Source: Chloroherpeton thalassium ATCC 35110
GTDB taxonomy: Bacteria; Bacteroidota; Chlorobiia; Chlorobiales; Chloroherpetonaceae
Assembly (NCBI RefSeq): GCF_000020525.1
Contig: NC_011026.1
Location: 310,001 to 374,000 of the forward strand
Direction: 5' to 3'
Length of the DNA stretch: 64,000 nt
Position 1 is the stretch's first letter; each line of letters begins with the position of its first letter. The position numbers were made by a program, and so were the translations under genes. Of this stretch, positions 1 to 7,851 are shown piece by piece. Under the pieces are notes generated by a model, which saw nothing but the letters and a program-made list of their open reading frames with translations, was not told the DNA's origin and did not search any database.

Positions 1-1187
1 CCAAACCCGACCACCGCTGCCGTCAAATAAATCACGCCTTTAATCATCCCGCGATTTGAACTGACAAAGTCCGTGACTGCATGCGTCATTTTGGTGAGCA
101 TATCGATCGCCCACTTGTATTCTTCGGCGAACAGCCCGCCAATCGTTTGCGACAGCGACCTTGAGGCGTCGTCCAACTTTTTGAGCGACGTGCCCAATTC
201 CTGCAGTTTAAGATTTGTGGCGGCGTCCAAACCTGTTTGAGCCTCAAGGCTCGATGATTCTTTCGTAAGACCCGTTTGTCCAGTTTGCGCGAGTTTCATG
301 GCGGCTTGGCTGCCTGTCCCAAAAAGCTGGGCAAAGACCTTATCCTTTAATTCGCCATCAAGCTCCTTGAGTTCATCGAGCTGCTGCATAAAGTTATCCC
401 AGCCAAGCGATTTGCCCTCTGCGTCCGTGAATGCTATGGGAATATCAATGCCCGCTTTGCTGAGCATCTTCTCGGCTTTTGCGACATTTGCGGCATCGTG
501 CGAGCTTTTCAGCATTGCCGAGAGCGCCGTGCCTGCTTGCTTGTTTGCGCCTAAAACTTTGAGAACGGGCGTTAAATTATTTTGGGCTTCCAAGCCTTGC
601 ATGCCCAAAACATCGAGCGAGAGGCTGACTTCATTAAACGCATCGGCCATGCCTTGAAAATCCTTTGTGCGGAAAAGCTTGTCTATGAAGCCGTCCATGT
701 TTCCCGCAGCGATGCCTGTTGATTGGGAGAGTTGGGCGATTTGTTCGGCGGCCTTTTCATACGGCATGTCAAGCGCCGTCGCAAGCTTTGCCGCCGGAGC
801 CATAAGCTTTTGGACATTCGCTTGCTGGATGCCTTTGTTCATCATGGTGGAAGCCATTTTCAGGAAATCGGCTTCCGTGCCAGCATAAACCCGAGAGAGC
901 GATTTCGTCTCTTTTTGAATCGCGGAAAAAGTCTCTTTTATTACCTTGGGCGTGCCAGATAAGGCAATCTTCAGTTGAGTTGTCGCCTGTTGATGCGCGA
1001 CAAAGTTATCGGTTGCCGTTTTGGCATAGGTTTTCATTTTTCCGAAAACGGCATCGTTTGTCTCAGCCAGCTTTTGCAAGGCAGCGTCAAGTCCTTCAGC
1101 TTGCCTGAGCGAGTCCTTTAGCTGCTTGGTGAGTACCAAAAGTCCGTTGCCGGAGAATTGAACGTTGATGCTATAGAGTTCTGACAT
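1..1187 (-). CDS. Phage tail tape measure protein, N-terminal part (runs off the window)
   Basis: The reading frame opens with ATG at 1187-1185 (MSELYSINVQFSGNG) and stays open for about 395 codons to the window edge. The sequence is rich in Ala, Lys, Gln and Leu and mostly helical, with segments such as MASTMMNKGIQQANVQ and a stretch on GMQGLEAQNNLTPVLKVLG that resemble TP901-type tape measure proteins. This protein sets tail length and is threaded inside the tube during assembly. Near the window edge a hydrophobic stretch begins (GVIYLTAAVV), as expected for the membrane-active part of such proteins. It lies downstream of baseplate J and tail protein I, whereas in Mu the tape measure gene (42) comes before 47 and 48. 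The C-terminal part cannot be judged. Confidence 0.75.
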   Translation of the reverse strand, partial: MSELYSINVQFSGNGLLVLTKQLKDSLRQAEGLDAALQKLAETNDAVFGKMKTYAKTATDNFVAHQQATTQLKIALSGTPKVIKETFSAIQKETKSLSRVYAGTEADFLKMASTMMNKGIQQANVQKLMAPAAKLATALDMPYEKAAEQIAQLSQSTGIAAGNMDGFIDKLFRTKDFQGMADAFNEVSLSLDVLGMQGLEAQNNLTPVLKVLGANKQAGTALSAMLKSSHDAANVAKAEKMLSKAGIDIPIAFTDAEGKSLGWDNFMQQLDELKELDGELKDKVFAQLFGTGSQAAMKLAQTGQTGLTKESSSLEAQTGLDAATNLKLQELGTSLKKLDDASRSLSQTIGGLFAEEYKWAIDMLTKMTHAVTDFVSSNRGMIKGVIYLTAAVVGF

Positions 1188-1216
1188 GGTGTCGTCTAAC
1201 TTTTCTTGATTTCCGG

Positions 1217-1744
1217 TTAAGTGCCGCTTTCGGTTAAGCTGAGCGCCTGCAATTTGGTGCGGGCTGGCTTCATGTTGTTGATGAGCTTTCGAACCCGCGC
1301 GTATTCGGCATCGTCCAAAGTCTGGCCTTCGGGCGCTGTGGCCGAAACGGAAAAAACAGCCCAGTTGGTTGTGCCGCCACCGTCGTAAAGAGCGCTTCCG
1401 CTGTAGCTCATCGCCCCGTCGTAGATATTGGCGCTCGCGCCTTCCGTAATGCTCACGGCGCTATATCCGATGGCCTGCAAGGCTTGAACGATGGCAAACT
1501 TCGTTCCCTTGTAGCGATGCCAAGAAATGGCGTTGCGAAGCAGTTGGCGGCGTTCGTCGTCCGTATTGGCAATCCAGCTCCAAGTCACATTTAGTTGCCA
1601 TTCCAAAAGTCGTAGCAAAGCAGGCGTTGCCTCTTCGGTATCATAGACGAGCAACATTTCCAATTGCTCGCTTCCGAGCCGGCCTGATAAAATTTCAACG
1701 GCTTCGGCGTGAAGGTCTCTGATGGATTCCGGTACGATACTCAT
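1217..1744 (-). CDS. Phage tail protein I (P2 gpI / Mu gp48-like)
   Basis: A 175-residue protein whose N-terminal half matches the tail protein I family: an initial SIRDLHAEAVEILSGR segment, then LLRLLEWQLNVTWSW, then NAISWHRYKGTKFAIVQALQ, the typical W-x-R-x-KGT motif of this family. In P2 and Mu the product is a baseplate wedge component that sits beside protein J. The ATG overlaps the stop of the J gene by 4 bases (ATGA type), so the two are translationally coupled. The C-terminal 60 residues (Gly/Ser/Tyr-rich, then TLDDAEYARVRKLINNMKPA) carry the usual late helix of the family. Length is normal for the family. Confidence 0.8.
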   Translation of the reverse strand: MSIVPESIRDLHAEAVEILSGRLGSEQLEMLLVYDTEEATPALLRLLEWQLNVTWSWIANTDDERRQLLRNAISWHRYKGTKFAIVQALQAIGYSAVSITEGASANIYDGAMSYSGSALYDGGGTTNWAVFSVSATAPEGQTLDDAEYARVRKLINNMKPARTKLQALSLTESGT

Positions 1745-2877
1745 AGGACGGTTACACTTGTGATGGCCAGATTGGCAAATTGAAAACGCTTGAGCGAAAT
1801 GGTTTCCACTTCTTCCTCCGCTTCATTCTTCAAATCAAGCGACACGGACACAACCCCTTCCACATCATGGATAAGGGCAATCATCTCGCTTTGAATGGCT
1901 TCTTTGGCGAACTCGGCCTTTAAACTTTCGGCATAGGCTTCCAAAACGGCCATCACTTCCGAGTTGACATCATCGCTCAAATAGCCCTCCTCGATGTCGA
2001 CTTCGCAGCTCACAGAACATTGAACGGCCTCAGCCGCACGCACCCAGAGCGTATCGCAAACCGCTTTGATGCTATCGCCCGATAGATAGGCTTCGACCTC
2101 CGAAAGCAATGCACTGCTTGATTCCAATGGAGGATTGGTTAAGAGATAGACGGCCACAATGCCAGGAATCACCGCCTCATCGAGCGCTTCGTCATCGCTG
2201 GGGGAAAGCACCGTCACATCTAAAATGCTTTGGCTGACGCTAAGCGCATGATAGCGGTAGGCCTCACGAGCGCCGGCGCTTGAAAAACTGCTTGGTGCCA
2301 AGCGAATTCGTTCTTTAAGCTGCTCGTCGGATTCATCGTCCGTGCCGCCGTAGCTTGCCTGCGTGTTCGTCACCTCAAGGCTCGCCATTGCTTGAACTAA
2401 GGTGTTAATCTGCCCCGGGACATAATAGTTGTAGCTTGTTCCCACTTCCAACGCTTCGGCGCTTACCGTTTCGCTTTTGCCAGATTGCACGGTGAGTTCT
2501 TCTACGGTCTCGAAGACGACCTCACCGCTTGCCGTGCTGACTTGCGTCCGTTCGGAAAACGTGACGGAAACGCCGGAATTGTTTGTAAACTGAAGCACGG
2601 TTTTGGCTTTTTGCGCCTCAAGCCGGGTAACGCCGACCAGTTCGGCCAAAAAGTCCAACTGATCGCCTAAGGCATAAGCAAGCAAGTTTTGCTTGGCAAT
2701 TTCCTGAATGGAAATGCGAAGCAAGGTTTCGCGGTAGGCGAGCAAATCGAGCATCAATCGCTCCGGCTGCGCGGGGTTTAAGGTTTTCCCTGCCATGTTT
2801 TCGTATTGTTGAATCATTTCGGTGAGCACCTCGTCGGCGTCGGTAGAAATGAATTGCGGCTCGGAAAATTCAGACAT
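1741..2877 (-). CDS. Baseplate assembly protein J (Mu gp47-like)
   Basis: A 378-residue protein of the baseplate J family. The sequence shows an N-terminal helical segment (LTEMIQQYENMAGKTLNPAQPERLMLD), a central beta-rich region, the conserved GGTDDESDEQLKERIRLAP motif near residue 180, then a segment AREAYRYHALSVSQSILDVTVLSP typical of the family. J proteins form the wedges at the edge of contractile-tail baseplates, where tail fibres attach. It overlaps the following tail protein I gene by 4 bases. The upstream side is unusual: instead of other baseplate genes it faces about 770 bases of repeats before the tail chaperone genes. Confidence 0.9.
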   Translation of the reverse strand: MSEFSEPQFISTDADEVLTEMIQQYENMAGKTLNPAQPERLMLDLLAYRETLLRISIQEIAKQNLLAYALGDQLDFLAELVGVTRLEAQKAKTVLQFTNNSGVSVTFSERTQVSTASGEVVFETVEELTVQSGKSETVSAEALEVGTSYNYYVPGQINTLVQAMASLEVTNTQASYGGTDDESDEQLKERIRLAPSSFSSAGAREAYRYHALSVSQSILDVTVLSPSDDEALDEAVIPGIVAVYLLTNPPLESSSALLSEVEAYLSGDSIKAVCDTLWVRAAEAVQCSVSCEVDIEEGYLSDDVNSEVMAVLEAYAESLKAEFAKEAIQSEMIALIHDVEGVVSVSLDLKNEAEEEVETISLKRFQFANLAITSVTVL

Positions 2878-2903
2878 TCTATTTTGGGTTTAATGTGTTC
2901 ATT

Positions 2904-3303
2904 TGTCTTATCATGCTGAACAACACGAAACATCCATGCGTCCAGTTGCTTTGGATTCTTCGGCTAAGAAGCCTCAGAATGACAACTCTTTTGCTGCGGC
3001 CTGAGCGTAGCCGAAGGCCTGTTGTCTTATCATGCTGAACAACACGAAACATCCATGCGTCCAGTTGCTTTGGATTCTTCGGCTAAGAAGCCTCAGAATG
3101 ACAACTCTTTTGCTGCGGCCTGAGCGTAGCCGAAGGCCTGTTGTCCTGTCATGCTGAACAACACGAAACATCCATGCGTCCAGTTGCTTTGGATTCTTCG
3201 GCTAAGAAGCCTCAGAATGACAACTCTTTTGCTGTGGCCTGAGCGTAGCCGAAGGCCTGTTGTCCTGTCATGCTGAACAACACGAAACATCCATGCGTCC
3301 AGT
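2904..3303. repeat. Tandem array of a 119-bp unit (about 3.4 copies)
   Basis: The motif beginning TGTCTTATCATGCTGAAC recurs with its TGTC at 2904, 3023, 3142 and 3261, an exact 119-base period. The first three copies are complete and nearly identical (TTAT/CTGT and one CGG/TGG difference); the fourth runs to about 3303 and then diverges. Each unit holds the sub-motifs ATGCTGAAC, GGATTCTTCGG and CCTCAGAATGACA that also appear in the repeats near the MuB gene. Open frames across the array are by-products of repeat structure and change frame between copies. The array sits inside the tail operon between the tail chaperone genes and gene J. Confidence 0.95.
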
Positions 3304-3503
3304 CTCGCGGGATGCTTCGCCAAGAGGATCAGCATAACATCGGTTTTCATGAACTCATACTGACTTTTTCCCTTGTCGTACTGAGCGGAGACGAAGTGCG
3401 ACAATCCTGAAAAACTCATCTCAGTTCAGTGTCACAGAAAAATCATCATTGTCAGCAGAGAAACACAGCCAGCCTTTAAAGAAGCCCCCCTTCGTCTCCG
3501 CTC

Positions 3504-3628
3504 AGGGTGACAGAGGAAGACAAATGCCAGAGTGACACAGAAAAACAAATGCCAGGGTGACACAGAAAAACAAATGCCAGAGTGACAGAGGAAGACAAAT
3601 GCCAGAGTGACACAGAAAAACAAATGCC
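3504..3628. repeat. Five tandem copies of a 25-bp unit
   Basis: Units start at 3504, 3529, 3554, 3579 and 3604, each reading AG(A/G)GTGACA(C/G)AG(A/G)AA(A/G)ACAAATGCC with two alternating variants. There are no spacers, so this is not a CRISPR. The unit length is not a multiple of three, so the 86-codon frame crossing it on the minus strand is not credible as a gene. The flanking sequence TTCGTCTCCGCTCAGGGTGACAG (from about 3490) belongs to the same dispersed family as the 119-bp units. Confidence 0.95.
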
Positions 3629-3645
3629 TCCTCAATTCAAGGCTT

Positions 3646-3732
3646 TTAGCGAGAGCTTGACAAGGCGTCGTTTTGCTCGGTGTAAAAATCACCTAAGCGA
3701 TCGAGCCAGTATTGTAGCTCCTCCGGCCTCAT
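3646..3732 (-). CDS. Small tail protein, P2 gpE'-like candidate
   Basis: A 28-codon frame (MRPEELQYWLDRLGDFYTEQ and on to a stop at 3648-3646) begins 3 bases after the stop of the tail chaperone candidate. Contractile and siphophage genomes commonly carry a short second gene here, often reached by a programmed frameshift, whose product assists tape measure loading. The W-L-D-R pattern and the position fit that role, but no slippery heptamer is evident at the junction, so separate translation by coupling is more likely. It is immediately followed by the 25-bp repeats, so its C-terminus may have been truncated by the repeat insertion. Confidence 0.5.
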   Translation of the reverse strand: MRPEELQYWLDRLGDFYTEQNDALSSSR

Positions 3733-3734
3733 GC

Positions 3735-4046
3735 TTAAGACGTCTTGGTAAGCGAATCGTCCTTCTCTAATGAGGAAGAAAGCTGCTCGGCCAATTCCCC
3801 CATACCGGTATCTTTTAAGGCGGTGGAAAGCTCGAAAAAATCTTTCGTTGAAAGCCCTTTCAACTCTTCCAACGTGAGTTTTTTGCCGTCAAATGTGCCG
3901 ATGGTGGCCAGCAAGGCCAAGACGCCGTCGATGCTGTCGATTTTGCCTGCAATGCGCTCGGCATTGACCAAATCGCCGACCGTCGGCTCCGCAAGCTCTA
4001 CGTTCGTAAAGCTTGCGGATTTCTTCTTTTTAATTTCAATTTTCAT
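3735..4046 (-). CDS. Phage tail assembly chaperone (P2 gpE / Mu gp41-like)
   Basis: A 103-residue protein that follows the tail tube gene with only 2 bases between them. The N-terminal KIEIKKKKSASFTNVELAEPTVGDLVNAERIAG segment, with its 'L-x-x-P-T-V-G-D' turn, is typical of tail assembly proteins of the gpE/gp41 group. These bind the tape measure protein before tube polymerisation. The rest is acidic and helical (LTLEELKGLSTKDFFELSTAL). Assignment rests on position, size and this motif; the family diverges quickly. Confidence 0.65.
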   Translation of the reverse strand: MKIEIKKKKSASFTNVELAEPTVGDLVNAERIAGKIDSIDGVLALLATIGTFDGKKLTLEELKGLSTKDFFELSTALKDTGMGELAEQLSSSLEKDDSLTKTS

Positions 4047-4048
4047 AG

Positions 4049-4549
4049 TTAGATAGACGTGACGGCAGTGCCGTTCACTTTATAGATGTTTGAAAGAATA
4101 TCGATTTCCATGACGGACTGGCCATCGAGGAGCAAGTGCACATAGTAAATCGCCATGTTCATTTCGACATCGATCGGCTCTTGCTGCTTGAACTTGCCGA
4201 GCGGCACATTTTTGAACGCGCCGGAGACATGAATCACCACCGGCTTGGGTTCGGCTCTGCCGCTTGAGAGAAATTCTTGCTGCTGAGCGTGCATCATCAA
4301 ATTGACCACCTTGCCCGGCTCGGCGGCTTTTGCCCAAACATCTTTGTAGAGCGCATTGAATTTCAAGCGCGCCTCAAGCTTTTCAAGGCCTTCGAAGAAC
4401 TCGGCGCTGCCTGTCATGCCAAGCGCCTTGTAATCGGAAAACTTGAACTTGACGTCCGGCAAATCAAACTCCTCGACTTGGCCGAGCAAAATATTGCCGT
4501 CGATATAGACCTTCGCATTGGTAATGCGGTTAATTGCCACTGATTCCAT
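4049..4549 (-). CDS. Phage major tail tube protein (P2 FII / Mu M-like)
   Basis: A 166-residue protein of the contractile tail tube family. Visible family features are the early INRITNAKVYIDGNILLGQV segment, VEEFDLPDVKFKF, and the DYKALGMTGSAEFFEGLEKLEA motif, which in P2 FII forms the inter-subunit strands. Six-fold rings of this protein form the inner tube ejected on contraction. It lies 3 bases downstream of the sheath gene, the usual pairing. Confidence 0.9.
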   Translation of the reverse strand: MESVAINRITNAKVYIDGNILLGQVEEFDLPDVKFKFSDYKALGMTGSAEFFEGLEKLEARLKFNALYKDVWAKAAEPGKVVNLMMHAQQQEFLSSGRAEPKPVVIHVSGAFKNVPLGKFKQQEPIDVEMNMAIYYVHLLLDGQSVMEIDILSNIYKVNGTAVTSI

Positions 4550-4552
4550 GGG

Positions 4553-5791
4553 TTACTCTCCTACTGTGCTTAAAAGGTTAATATCAACATAACTTTGAAT
4601 CGTGATGCGTTCTGCGGGCGGCGGGAACATGTAATTGACCCCGAAGATCAAGTGGCCGTCTGCGGGCGTGGAGTCCTCCGCGTTATAAACACATTCGCCG
4701 TCAATCAGAGCGCCGCGCCCAACAAGCGAGCGAATGAACGCATTGACGCTGGCCTTGATGGAATCGATCAACGCATCGGTAATCGGGCGATCCACAAACT
4801 GAAGCCCGGCTTGCTGAACGCTCTGCAAAAGCACATCCGAAACGCGGCGACCGTTAATGAAGTTGTGAGGCGCGGTGCTGGCCGGATACGCCGCCGAGCG
4901 GTTGCCCCAAGTCCGATAGCCCGTGCCAAACCCGGCAAACACGCTAACGATGCCGTTTTCATTTAAGCTATTGGCATCGGAATTGGCATCGGAAAGGCCG
5001 GCGCTGATGTTCTGCTCCAAGCCCAGAATGCCATTGATTTCGGTGTTGGAAGGACTCCACCAGTAGCCTTGCTCCGCATCTTTGTTTGCAATCACACCGG
5101 CAAGGAAGGCCGAATACCAGCGTTTGGCCGTCGTGTTGTTTTCCGCAACAAGCAATCGCGGATAGCAAAGCACACAGCGCTCATCGGAGGTGTTAAATGC
5201 GCCGCTGATAACGGCTGTTTTCGCAGCATCCACAGCGATATTGTTGCCGCCGTATTCCGCGCCGTCGGTAGTGCTTTTCTCATTATCAAGCGAAGCGACA
5301 TCCACGAGGGCAACGGCTTTGTGTTTGTCTGCCGCCGTAAGCATTTGCGACAGGATTCCAGACTTGTGAGAAAATCCCGGCGCAATCAAGATTTTCGGTT
5401 CAAAACCGAAGAGGGAGATGCTCTCCTCAAATCCGGTTAATGCCGCCGAAAAATCACTGCCGTTCATCACGCAGATAAGCACGGTGCAAGCGCCTTGCGC
5501 AAAAATGCTTTCCAGCGATTCCAAAATGCTGGAATAAGAGACGTTCGAAACGATGGATGTCACGCCTTCATCGGTCACTTCATGCGTGCCGACATGGAAA
5601 AGTTCACGCGCTTCTTTCAAGCTGCGAACGAGCGTAGGCGTGTTGTATTCGGTGAATTTTTCGCCCGAATAAGTATCGGCGTAAGACACCGTGCCGACAA
5701 GCCCGATAACCGCCGAACGCACCTCGCGAATCGGCTTGAGGCCGGAGCTGACCTCTATAATTTCCACTCCGTGTAAATATGCTGCTGGCAT
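4553..5791 (-). CDS. Phage tail sheath protein (P2 FI / Mu L-like)
   Basis: A 412-residue protein with the typical N-terminus of contractile sheaths (YLHGVEIIEVSSGLKPIREVRSAVIGLVG), a central NISAGLSD-like region, and the C-terminal FINGRRVSDVLLQSVQQAGLQFVDRPITDALIDSIKASVNAFIRSLVGRGALI block where subunits knit together. The sheath contracts on the tube during injection. The gene starts the compact sheath-tube-chaperone module. Length is near that of P2 FI (about 396). The start gives the canonical MPAAYLHGV opening. Confidence 0.95.
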   Translation of the reverse strand: MPAAYLHGVEIIEVSSGLKPIREVRSAVIGLVGTVSYADTYSGEKFTEYNTPTLVRSLKEARELFHVGTHEVTDEGVTSIVSNVSYSSILESLESIFAQGACTVLICVMNGSDFSAALTGFEESISLFGFEPKILIAPGFSHKSGILSQMLTAADKHKAVALVDVASLDNEKSTTDGAEYGGNNIAVDAAKTAVISGAFNTSDERCVLCYPRLLVAENNTTAKRWYSAFLAGVIANKDAEQGYWWSPSNTEINGILGLEQNISAGLSDANSDANSLNENGIVSVFAGFGTGYRTWGNRSAAYPASTAPHNFINGRRVSDVLLQSVQQAGLQFVDRPITDALIDSIKASVNAFIRSLVGRGALIDGECVYNAEDSTPADGHLIFGVNYMFPPPAERITIQSYVDINLLSTVGE

Positions 5792-5889
5792 AGTTGTTTT
5801 GTTTTGTTGTTTTGAATCTGCTTTAATGTTGAACTAAAAATTATGCTTCTCGTCTCTGTGCATGCAAAGATGCTATTGATTTTTCAGTG

Positions 5890-6519
5890 TTAAGCTGCTT
5901 TACCAATCGCTATCCATGAGAAAACAACTCCTATATCACTCAAGACGGTATGAAAACTTGACGAGGTAAAACCGGCAACATAAATCGTTGAATTAGCAGT
6001 ATGGGTTTGGCATACAACTGAGTACACGTCCCCAGTGAAAGAAACAGGAAATGAAACTTGTCTGGAAGTGTCGGTGCCACTATAGCTATATCCCCACTGT
6101 AATCGAAGGCCGCCCGGTAAATCACAATAACCAGTTTGCGCCATTGTGTTTGATGGATTCAAAATATCGTCAATCTCCCCTTCCGCCGCAGTGAGCCTTG
6201 AATCGATCGTGCCTGCACTTTCATCGTAATCGCCACTTGCGATGTCATTTTTCAACGCCGTGATACGTGCGTCTAACGTGCCTGCACTTTCATCGTAATC
6301 GCCACTTGCGATGTCATTTTTCAACGCCGTTAGTTGCTCGTTCAAATGCTGCGTTCTATCGGCAAGCAATTTGGCTTGAACATTGGCGTGGCCGTCCGTG
6401 ACCGAAGTGATGTTTTCGCCGTCTTTTGAATAGACCGGCGTGCCGCCCTTGACCGGGTCTTCGGTGCCGATTTGATAGATTTTCTCGTGAAAGATGCTTT
6501 CTTCCGTGATGTGTGCCAT
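5890..6519 (-). CDS. Phage tail fibre-like protein with duplicated stalk segment
   Basis: A 209-residue protein. The N-terminal 60 residues would attach to the baseplate, followed by a short stalk in which ALKNDIASGDYDESAGT occurs twice in a 23-residue period, then AAEGEIDDILNP. The C-terminal 85 residues (LPGGLRLQWGYSYSG to FSWIAIGKAA) end with a 'W-x-A-I-G' signature common to gp37/gp53-type fibre tips, usually trimeric receptor-binding domains. It sits between Gp37 and the sheath gene rather than after tail protein I, so fibre acquisition or rearrangement is possible. Receptor unknown. Confidence 0.7.
   Translation of the reverse strand: MAHITEESIFHEKIYQIGTEDPVKGGTPVYSKDGENITSVTDGHANVQAKLLADRTQHLNEQLTALKNDIASGDYDESAGTLDARITALKNDIASGDYDESAGTIDSRLTAAEGEIDDILNPSNTMAQTGYCDLPGGLRLQWGYSYSGTDTSRQVSFPVSFTGDVYSVVCQTHTANSTIYVAGFTSSSFHTVLSDIGVVFSWIAIGKAA
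6208..6330. repeat. 54-bp identical direct repeat inside the fibre gene
   Basis: The sequence beginning CGTGCCTGCACTTTCATCG occurs at 6208-6261 and again at 6277-6330, identical over 54 bases with a 69-base period. The period is 23 codons, so repeat number can change without breaking the reading frame. Confidence 0.93.
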
Positions 6520-6526
6520 TTCTATT

Positions 6527-7045
6527 TTAGGTTGAGGCTATTGTTAAATCTTGAATGTCCGTTGTTTTAAGCAGATGCAATTCTTCGGTATCGTACGTTT
6601 GAATCAACAAGGCGGGGCAGGCGAAGCGAATGCGATAGTGGAATTTGTGCGCCGCCGCATCGGCTTGCGCAAATTCATCGCGAACCACGCGCAGGGCGTC
6701 CGTGCAATCCGTCGGCACAAATCCCGCAAGCGCGGTGATGACTTGCCCGACATAACCTAACGCCAAATCCTCAGGATTTTCGCCGGTCAAGTTTTGGCAA
6801 AGCACGGAGACATCGAAGAGCAGTTCGCGCTCTTGAAGCGTTAAGCCGGGCGCGGTGACTTGGCCGTAGGTGCTGCCGGCGTAGCGCACAATGACAAGGC
6901 CGTCCGCGTCCGTCCAAGTCTCGTTTTCCAGCAAAACCTCATCGGCGGTGCGCTTCAGAGCAAGCGGCAACGGCTGAAGCCGTTCGCCAAGCCTTGTGAG
7001 AATGTCGGCCTGAATGGCGATTAAAATTTGTTCAAAACTCGTCAT
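6527..7045 (-). CDS. Gp37-like phage protein
   Basis: A 172-residue protein located just upstream of fibre and sheath, as Mu gene 37 lies upstream of L. The sequence begins with an amphipathic ILIAIQADILTRLGERLQPLPLAL segment, has a beta-rich middle (DGLVIVRYAGSTYG, RELLFDVSVLCQNL) and FHYRIRFACPALLI near the end, consistent with the Mu Gp37 family. The family's precise structural role is not established; it is probably a tail completion or connector factor. It overlaps the holin stop by 4 bases. Confidence 0.6.
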   Translation of the reverse strand: MTSFEQILIAIQADILTRLGERLQPLPLALKRTADEVLLENETWTDADGLVIVRYAGSTYGQVTAPGLTLQERELLFDVSVLCQNLTGENPEDLALGYVGQVITALAGFVPTDCTDALRVVRDEFAQADAAAHKFHYRIRFACPALLIQTYDTEELHLLKTTDIQDLTIAST

Positions 7046-7443
7046 TGCTTTCGGATTTGAGAGATTTTTTCGATGCCGCGACTGCCGAAGTAAAACATGA
7101 CGCCGGTGAGCATGATTTCTTTATAAATCGGGATGTAAATGTCTTTGATTTGAAACCCGCCAAAGTTGCCGTCGGCGAGGGACGCAAGGAAAAACAAGAC
7201 GAACGAGCCGATTAAGAGCAGCGGCCTAACGGATTTGGCCAGCCAATTGTCGGAGGCCATATCGGCCTTGAGGCGTTCGGTCAGTTCGGCGGCCATTCGG
7301 TTGGAATGGTCATAAACGAGCGCCTCGATTTGCGCCTTGAGTTGCAATCGCTCCTCATCGGTCGTGGAGGCGGCATCCACCGCTTTGCCGATGGCCGCGA
7401 CCAGCCCGGCGCCGGCATCATTGAAAAATCCCAATACACTCAT
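7042..7443 (-). CDS. Holin-like membrane protein (GTA holin 3TM type)
   Basis: A 133-residue protein with a helical acidic N-terminal region (about residues 1-65), a hydrophobic segment VRPLLLIGSFVLFFLASLA (about 71-89), and a second one around EIMLTGVMFYFGSRGIEKI near the C-terminus. 'SVRPLLL' and 'FYFGSRGIEK' are typical of the holin family also found in gene transfer agents. It would form the membrane lesion that releases the neighbouring endolysin to the peptidoglycan. Position next to the M15 peptidase supports the call. Confidence 0.75.
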   Translation of the reverse strand: MSVLGFFNDAGAGLVAAIGKAVDAASTTDEERLQLKAQIEALVYDHSNRMAAELTERLKADMASDNWLAKSVRPLLLIGSFVLFFLASLADGNFGGFQIKDIYIPIYKEIMLTGVMFYFGSRGIEKISQIRKQ

Positions 7444-7455
7444 AAGCGGCGTGGT

Positions 7456-7851
7456 TTATGATTCTATCAATTCAAAATGCACAAGGTCATCGAAGCGATT
7501 GTCCTTGAGGCTGTTGTCCATGTCCCAATCGCCGCCCCAGCGCAGGCCGATGCCTTTGGCGGCGGCAATGCCTTTGACAAATCCGGCAAAGTAGATGAAG
7601 CGTTCGCGCTCGTCCCAAATGATGGGATAGGGCGCCACATCCACCGCAAGGCTCGGCACACGGTTGTGCTTTGAGTTTGGCCAAGCCAGCTTCGTGCGGC
7701 CTTGCATGAGCATCATGCGCTGCTTTTGCTCATTGCGATGGCCTTCCAAAATGCTGCAATCCGCCTTTGTGACGACGGCATAAAAAATTTCCTGCAAGCG
7801 GGCGTCGCACTTGGCGAGCCGCGCTTTCGAGGTTTCTGAAAATTTTGGCAT
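7456..7851 (-). CDS. Endolysin, M15 family L-Ala-D-Glu/D-Ala-D-Ala type peptidase
   Basis: A 131-residue single-domain protein. The zinc-binding pattern of M15 peptidases is visible: SKHNRVPSLAVDVAPYP (first His and the Asp of S-x-H-x(6)-A-x-D) and DLVHFEL near the C-terminus (third ligand His). A middle stretch FAGFVKGIAAAKGIGLRWGGDWD is the usual helix and loop before the catalytic region. It cuts peptide cross-links of peptidoglycan at lysis. No signal peptide is seen, so release depends on the adjacent holin. Confidence 0.87.
   Translation of the reverse strand: MPKFSETSKARLAKCDARLQEIFYAVVTKADCSILEGHRNEQKQRMMLMQGRTKLAWPNSKHNRVPSLAVDVAPYPIIWDERERFIYFAGFVKGIAAAKGIGLRWGGDWDMDNSLKDNRFDDLVHFELIES

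Noticed and set aside
2974-3419. 65- and 108-codon frames across the 119-bp array
   Set aside because: They are by-products of the repeat and lack ribosome sites and family features.
3504-3628. CRISPR array
   Set aside because: The five 25-bp units are adjacent without spacers, and no cas gene is near.
3432-3692. 86-codon frame reading FVFLCHSGICF-like repeats
   Set aside because: It is produced by the 25-bp tandem repeat; the unit is not a multiple of three and the product has no sense as a protein.
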